Origin: Lentinus brumalis
Lineage: Eukaryota > Basidiomycota > Agaricomycetes > Polyporales > Polyporaceae
Direction of reading: 5' to 3'
Assembly: GCA_001792895.1 (NCBI GenBank)
Contig: MARA01000057.1
Span: 124,001 to 188,000 of the forward strand
Length of the DNA stretch: 64,000 nucleotides
Both the position numbers and the translations under genes were made by a program. The notes under the pieces were generated by a model. It was not told the origin of the DNA. It made no database searches and saw nothing but the letters and a program-made list of their open reading frames with translations. The first letter of the stretch is position 1. Each line of letters opens with the position of its first letter. Below are positions 60,396 to 64,000 of the stretch, piece after piece.

Positions 60396-63300
60396 TTTTT
60401 TTTTTTTTTTTTTTTTTGGTGGAGCGCATAATGTCTTAACCCACAATAATCCCAAAAAGGGCTTGTCATATGAGTTGCGATAACGACTGTTATCAGACGC
60501 GCTAAGTAGTCCATCCTAGGCCATTAGCCTAGAATGAGTTACTAATAAATAAATACCACCGCGAGGAAATGCATTTACGCACGTAGTGTGGGACTCCAAG
60601 CGCAGGAGGTGTGAGGGAGCAGTGCACAGGCCACTGTTTCCTCTCACCTTCCGCGCTCAATACCCACTAAAACCCCGCCGTTAATTACCCACCTGGGTGG
60701 TAGGTTAGATCGATTCGCCAGGACCGGTCGCCATATTCTCTCCACGTCCTGCGGCTTTAGGGCCCTCTTCCCTTTCGCTCTTGCCGCCGTTCTTCGGTCG
60801 AGGTTCAACCGGGAGTCCATAGTGGCATAGAATCTGTTCGTGACTTCTCTCTCGCTAAACTGCTTCCCTTTGTTCTGTATGACCCGCTCACATCTCATTT
60901 TCCAGATAAGGTGCAGCGCCTCTGTTGCGAGGATACACCATAGCTGTTCAGTAGCTGGCTTCCTGGTACCGTCCGCTGTCTTGAAGACCGCGCAAGCTGC
61001 CCCGAGTGCTGTCCCCCAGCACGGTTCGTGCCATACAGCTTCCGTGAGTGTCCATACCTTCCTGAGTAGCTTCCATATTGTACTCTGACCGACTGCGTCG
61101 CATTCCAGGATAATATGCGTCATCGTTTCGCATTCGCCGCAGATCGTACATACCGCACGCGTCTGTAGGTCCACTGCCATTGAGGGTCTCAACCAGTGAG
61201 TGCCTATCATGTAGCCGTCGTGTATCGCCATCCACATGAATTGCGCAGCTGGTCGCGATACGTGTTTGGATCTCAAAGATTTCCAAACGGACTCGTCGTG
61301 TAGATGCATGTCAAAGGTCGCCTGAATGCCGCTTATTATCCTGTCCATATTGGCAGCCGCTCTCGGTCTCTCATTTGTGAGTGCTTCCTTCCTCCTCCGT
61401 ATAGCCTTGTACGCGAGTTTTTGCGTCATTGCTTGTAGCTTTGCGCCCGTCACCTTGAGCGCCGCGGGGATAGTGAGTCTTATAGCATCGCCTACCTCCT
61501 TCCTAGCACCTTCGCCAGCTAACTTGTCTGCCGCTTCGTTCCGCGGCTGTCCACTGTGACCCTTTACCCATTTGAAGAGAGTGTGGGCTTTCCTCGCCCG
61601 TAGCCTGGCTATTGTCGTCCTAGTCAACTCTGCATTTTTCTGGCAGATGTACCCCGTGTCCTCGTGTCGCCGTTTCCATCTTGTCAGGGCATGCATTGTG
61701 GTCTGCGAGTCCGTTTCTTGTATCACACGCGTGCGTAGGTCTACCACCTCCGTCGCTAAAAGCGCGGCCGCGATCTCTCCGGTCTGATTCGATTGCTCGA
61801 TGCTTCCCGGAAGGCGGACACTTAGATTTCTCACCTGATCAGCTTCGACATAGACACCAGCGCCGGCCTGAGCCTTTTTCTCGCCGTTGTACAGACATGA
61901 TCCGTCTGTGGCAATCGTCATGCATGCTCCGTCTTCGTCTAGTTCCACCTCGAAACCTTCGTTTGACACCGGTCTCGCGTCCGTAAATATCCTGAACGCA
62001 TGACCCAGGTCCCCATACGTTGTGACTTCACGGTTGAAGGGTATCAGGTCCTTGCTGAGATTTTCCTTTGCCAGATTGTCTGTCGCGTTCCGTTCGAAAT
62101 CTTCCGGCTGGCGTTTACAGGGATTCCATTTGGCCGGCAGCGTACTTAACATGTCGCGCGCTCTGGTTGCGCATAGGTGGGGATTGGCGCACTCTGTCTG
62201 CCTTTTTAATCTGGTACAGCCGCCGCATTTGCAGGTGGCCTGAGGTCTGTGCGTCGTATCCTCAAGTATCCTTATCAGGCTCATACAGTTTCTTACCGTC
62301 TTCACATTGTGCTTCTCCTGCAGACATGAAATGAGTTTAGAGGGAGTGGACAGCCTGCTCAGCCTGAGCCTGTCTGCGTATACATGATCCCATATCGGCA
62401 TGTCGTTGATGATCTGCCTAGAGAAAGCGATGCCTTCGAGCCGGAGCCCGTATTTCTTAGCCACCCTCATCATCCCATCAATCTCTCCTGGGAGTCCTCT
62501 CACCCTCGGCTGCCACCGTTGGAGAAAGGGGTTGATGCGTAAGTTTTTCAGTCTCGGTCTGCAGTCCTTTGTCACATATGTTGCCAGCAGGTCGTCTACA
62601 AGCAGGGCCCATATGGGTCGATCTCCGCTCATATCAAGATACGACTGGAGCCACATAATATCAATCGCCTCGTTTCTCGCCTCGAGGTCCAGCACGCCTA
62701 GTCCTCCAAGTTCTATGGGCAGACAGACGTACTCCAGACCAACCGGGGTATTGTTACGGTCATCCCACAAGTATCCTCGTATTATTTTGTTTAAGCGTAA
62801 TCTGATCTCATCTGGCATGCGCTGGACCTTGGTCAGATACTGAGTGATACCCCCTATTATCATTTGCACCACATGCTTCTTCCCCTGTATCGAGGCGTGT
62901 CCAGACTTCCATCTCGTAATAACCTGCATCAGCGGCTGGCGCATTGCTACTATCTTGGTGAGTACGAGGGACCATACGTCCGCGTTATTGATCCCGTTTC
63001 CAAGGAAAGCTCCAAGGATGCGAACAGCCTCTCCTTCCCTCGCTACGTGTACCCCTTGTGGGTAGTTCTTCCATGCCCCAGTGGTCTGGTAGGTCTCGGC
63101 CATCGCTTCACGGAATTCGAGGTTGCCTATTGGTATGATTTCCGTTTTGCTAATATTAAATCTTGCTTTTGCCGCGGAGCACCAGGTATCGAGAACTCCC
63201 TGCAGTACGCTGAAATCGTCGTCGTCTGACAAGTAAACTGTAGTATCATCCGCGAAGAGAACCGCCTTGAGTATTTCGTCGCTCCTTGGTATGTTGAATC

Positions 63301-64000
63301 CTCTGATGTCTGACTTCCTTATCATTGCTGATAGCGGCTCGATTGCCAGATCAAATAGCAGGCACGATAACGGGTCGCCTTGTCGTACTCCCCTGAAAAT
63401 TCGGTATGTCTTACTCAGGATGCCGTTAATCATTACTGACGTTACCGCGTTCTTATACAGGGATTTAATGATCCTGATGAAGGATTCCGGGATCCCAAAG
63501 GCCATAAGAACTCTCCACAGGTAGTCATGAGCTATTTTGTCGTACGCTTTCTCTTGGTCCAGCGCGACAATGGCACCGTTCTCATTATTTTCCTCTGCCC
63601 ACAGCATCATCATTCGAGCCAGCTGGGTATGGTTATGTATTTTCCTTCCCGGTACAAACCCCGCCTGCGCCTTATGGATTATCCGGGGCGCAATATCGGC
63701 CAGACGGATCGCTAGCGATTTACTCAATAGTTTGTAGTCGGTATTCAGGAGCGTAATAGGTCGATAGTTGACTACTCTGGTTCGTTCTCCTTTTTCCTTG
63801 TATATTGGTGCTATCCAACCATGTGCTAGGGAAGTCTTACTATCCACGCCGTGGACATGTATGTCCTTGAAAGCCGCCGTTAGAAGCCGGACGACATCGA
63901 AATCCGGCCTGCTTGCGTGCCGGGCGTCGTCAACATGCCTCGCGTGTAATACTTTCCAGAATTCGAAAGGCATACCATCCAAGCCCGGCGCCGTGCCGTT
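60396..64000 (-). mobile_element. second Tad-like LINE, 3' part, cut by the window edge
   Basis: The element ends in a 22-nt pure A tail on its own strand (T run at 60396-60417), followed upstream by a 226-bp 3' UTR and ORF2. The 3' UTR shares a block with the first LINE (ACCACC, then GGAAA(A)TGCATTACGCAC-like sequence, then GTAGTGTGGG). The two are therefore related but distinct subfamilies. The uninterrupted tail and ORF suggest a younger insertion than the 1-12.5 kb element. Confidence 0.88.
60644..64000 (-). CDS. LINE ORF2, reverse transcriptase and RNase H, uninterrupted, partial
   Basis: The frame is open from the right edge of the window to a stop at 60644, over 1,110 codons, with no frameshift. 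The N-terminal endonuclease lies beyond the edge. Reverse transcriptase motifs are NGTAPGLDGMPFEFWK, YRPITLLNTDYKL, AGFVPGRKIHNH, ALDQEKAYDKI, GVRQGDPLSCLLFD and LFADDTTVYLSDD. RNase H shows ATDGSC, TGEIAAALLA, ETDSQTT and NEAADKLAGEGA, so all four acidic residues are present. A C-terminal Cys/His knuckle reads CTICGECETMTHIILEC. The protein would nick chromosomal DNA and reverse-transcribe the element RNA. Everything visible looks functional. Confidence 0.92.
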   Translation of the reverse strand, partial: NGTAPGLDGMPFEFWKVLHARHVDDARHASRPDFDVVRLLTAAFKDIHVHGVDSKTSLAHGWIAPIYKEKGERTRVVNYRPITLLNTDYKLLSKSLAIRLADIAPRIIHKAQAGFVPGRKIHNHTQLARMMMLWAEENNENGAIVALDQEKAYDKIAHDYLWRVLMAFGIPESFIRIIKSLYKNAVTSVMINGILSKTYRIFRGVRQGDPLSCLLFDLAIEPLSAMIRKSDIRGFNIPRSDEILKAVLFADDTTVYLSDDDDFSVLQGVLDTWCSAAKARFNISKTEIIPIGNLEFREAMAETYQTTGAWKNYPQGVHVAREGEAVRILGAFLGNGINNADVWSLVLTKIVAMRQPLMQVITRWKSGHASIQGKKHVVQMIIGGITQYLTKVQRMPDEIRLRLNKIIRGYLWDDRNNTPVGLEYVCLPIELGGLGVLDLEARNEAIDIMWLQSYLDMSGDRPIWALLVDDLLATYVTKDCRPRLKNLRINPFLQRWQPRVRGLPGEIDGMMRVAKKYGLRLEGIAFSRQIINDMPIWDHVYADRLRLSRLSTPSKLISCLQEKHNVKTVRNCMSLIRILEDTTHRPQATCKCGGCTRLKRQTECANPHLCATRARDMLSTLPAKWNPCKRQPEDFERNATDNLAKENLSKDLIPFNREVTTYGDLGHAFRIFTDARPVSNEGFEVELDEDGACMTIATDGSCLYNGEKKAQAGAGVYVEADQVRNLSVRLPGSIEQSNQTGEIAAALLATEVVDLRTRVIQETDSQTTMHALTRWKRRHEDTGYICQKNAELTRTTIARLRARKAHTLFKWVKGHSGQPRNEAADKLAGEGARKEVGDAIRLTIPAALKVTGAKLQAMTQKLAYKAIRRRKEALTNERPRAAANMDRIISGIQATFDMHLHDESVWKSLRSKHVSRPAAQFMWMAIHDGYMIGTHWLRPSMAVDLQTRAVCTICGECETMTHIILECDAVGQSTIWKLLRKVWTLTEAVWHEPCWGTALGAACAVFKTADGTRKPATEQLWCILATEALHLIWKMRCERVIQNKGKQFSEREVTNRFYATMDSRLNLDRRTAARAKGKRALKPQDVERIWRPVLANRSNLPPRWVINGGVLVGIERGR

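Noticed and set aside
1..64000. tRNA, rRNA, CRISPR or bacterial-type operon features
   Set aside because: None seen. The sequence is fungal nuclear DNA and no tRNA-like cloverleaf with conserved A and B boxes stood out.

Overview
The window is eukaryotic nuclear DNA from a filamentous basidiomycete. The evidence is the many 50-75 nt GT-AG introns, an expanded set of F-box/leucine-rich-repeat genes, a heterokaryon-incompatibility (HET) fragment, secreted wood- and protein-degrading enzymes with basidiomycete architecture, and Tad-like non-LTR retrotransposons. A wood-decaying Agaricomycete, probably of the Polyporales, fits best. The species assignment is inference.

Layout. Bases 955-12532 are one long non-LTR retrotransposon on the minus strand. 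It has a gag-like ORF1 with a zinc knuckle and an ORF2 with endonuclease, reverse transcriptase and RNase H; both are broken by frameshifts. It is flanked by a perfect 15-bp target-site duplication that I located at 940-954 and 12533-12547. Next come IMP dehydrogenase (13.3-15.5 kb) and a secreted CBM1-GH10 xylanase (16.2-17.9 kb). A frameshifted F-box-like gene follows (18.2-19.7 kb), then a 2.1-kb transposase-less element with about 290-bp inverted termini (19.8-21.9 kb). Three tandem F-box paralogues (22.3-27.3 kb, the first frameshifted) and a fourth F-box/LRR gene (28.3-29.9 kb) come next.

The second third holds a 10-exon DUF6697-like gene with a triplicated exon (30.5-32.7 kb), a GH79 beta-glucuronidase (33.0-34.8 kb), the mitochondrial ribosomal protein bL33m (36.0-36.3 kb), a basidiomycete hypothetical gene (37.3-38.4 kb), an SH3 protein (39.3-40.3 kb), an M35 deuterolysin (43.2-44.7 kb), methylthioadenosine phosphorylase (44.9-46.1 kb) and a second DUF6697-like gene (46.7-48.6 kb).

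The last third holds another F-box-like gene (49.0-50.8 kb), a truncated HET-domain chimera (51.1-51.9 kb) and two tandem mitochondrial D-lactate dehydrogenase genes (52.5-57.7 kb, the distal one frameshifted). It ends with a near-perfect 944-bp palindrome (57.8-58.8 kb), a decayed F-box copy and a second retrotransposon with an intact ORF2 running off the right edge.

The genes do not form one pathway. Housekeeping genes (IMPDH, MTAP, bL33m, D-LDH) alternate with secreted hydrolases and with fast-evolving families (F-box/LRR, DUF6697-like, HET) separated by repeats. Exon-intron structures were inferred by eye from splice signals, frame continuity and, where available, paralogue alignment inside the window. 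Several conserved genes carry single-base frameshifts, which may be real decay or homopolymer errors in the assembly.
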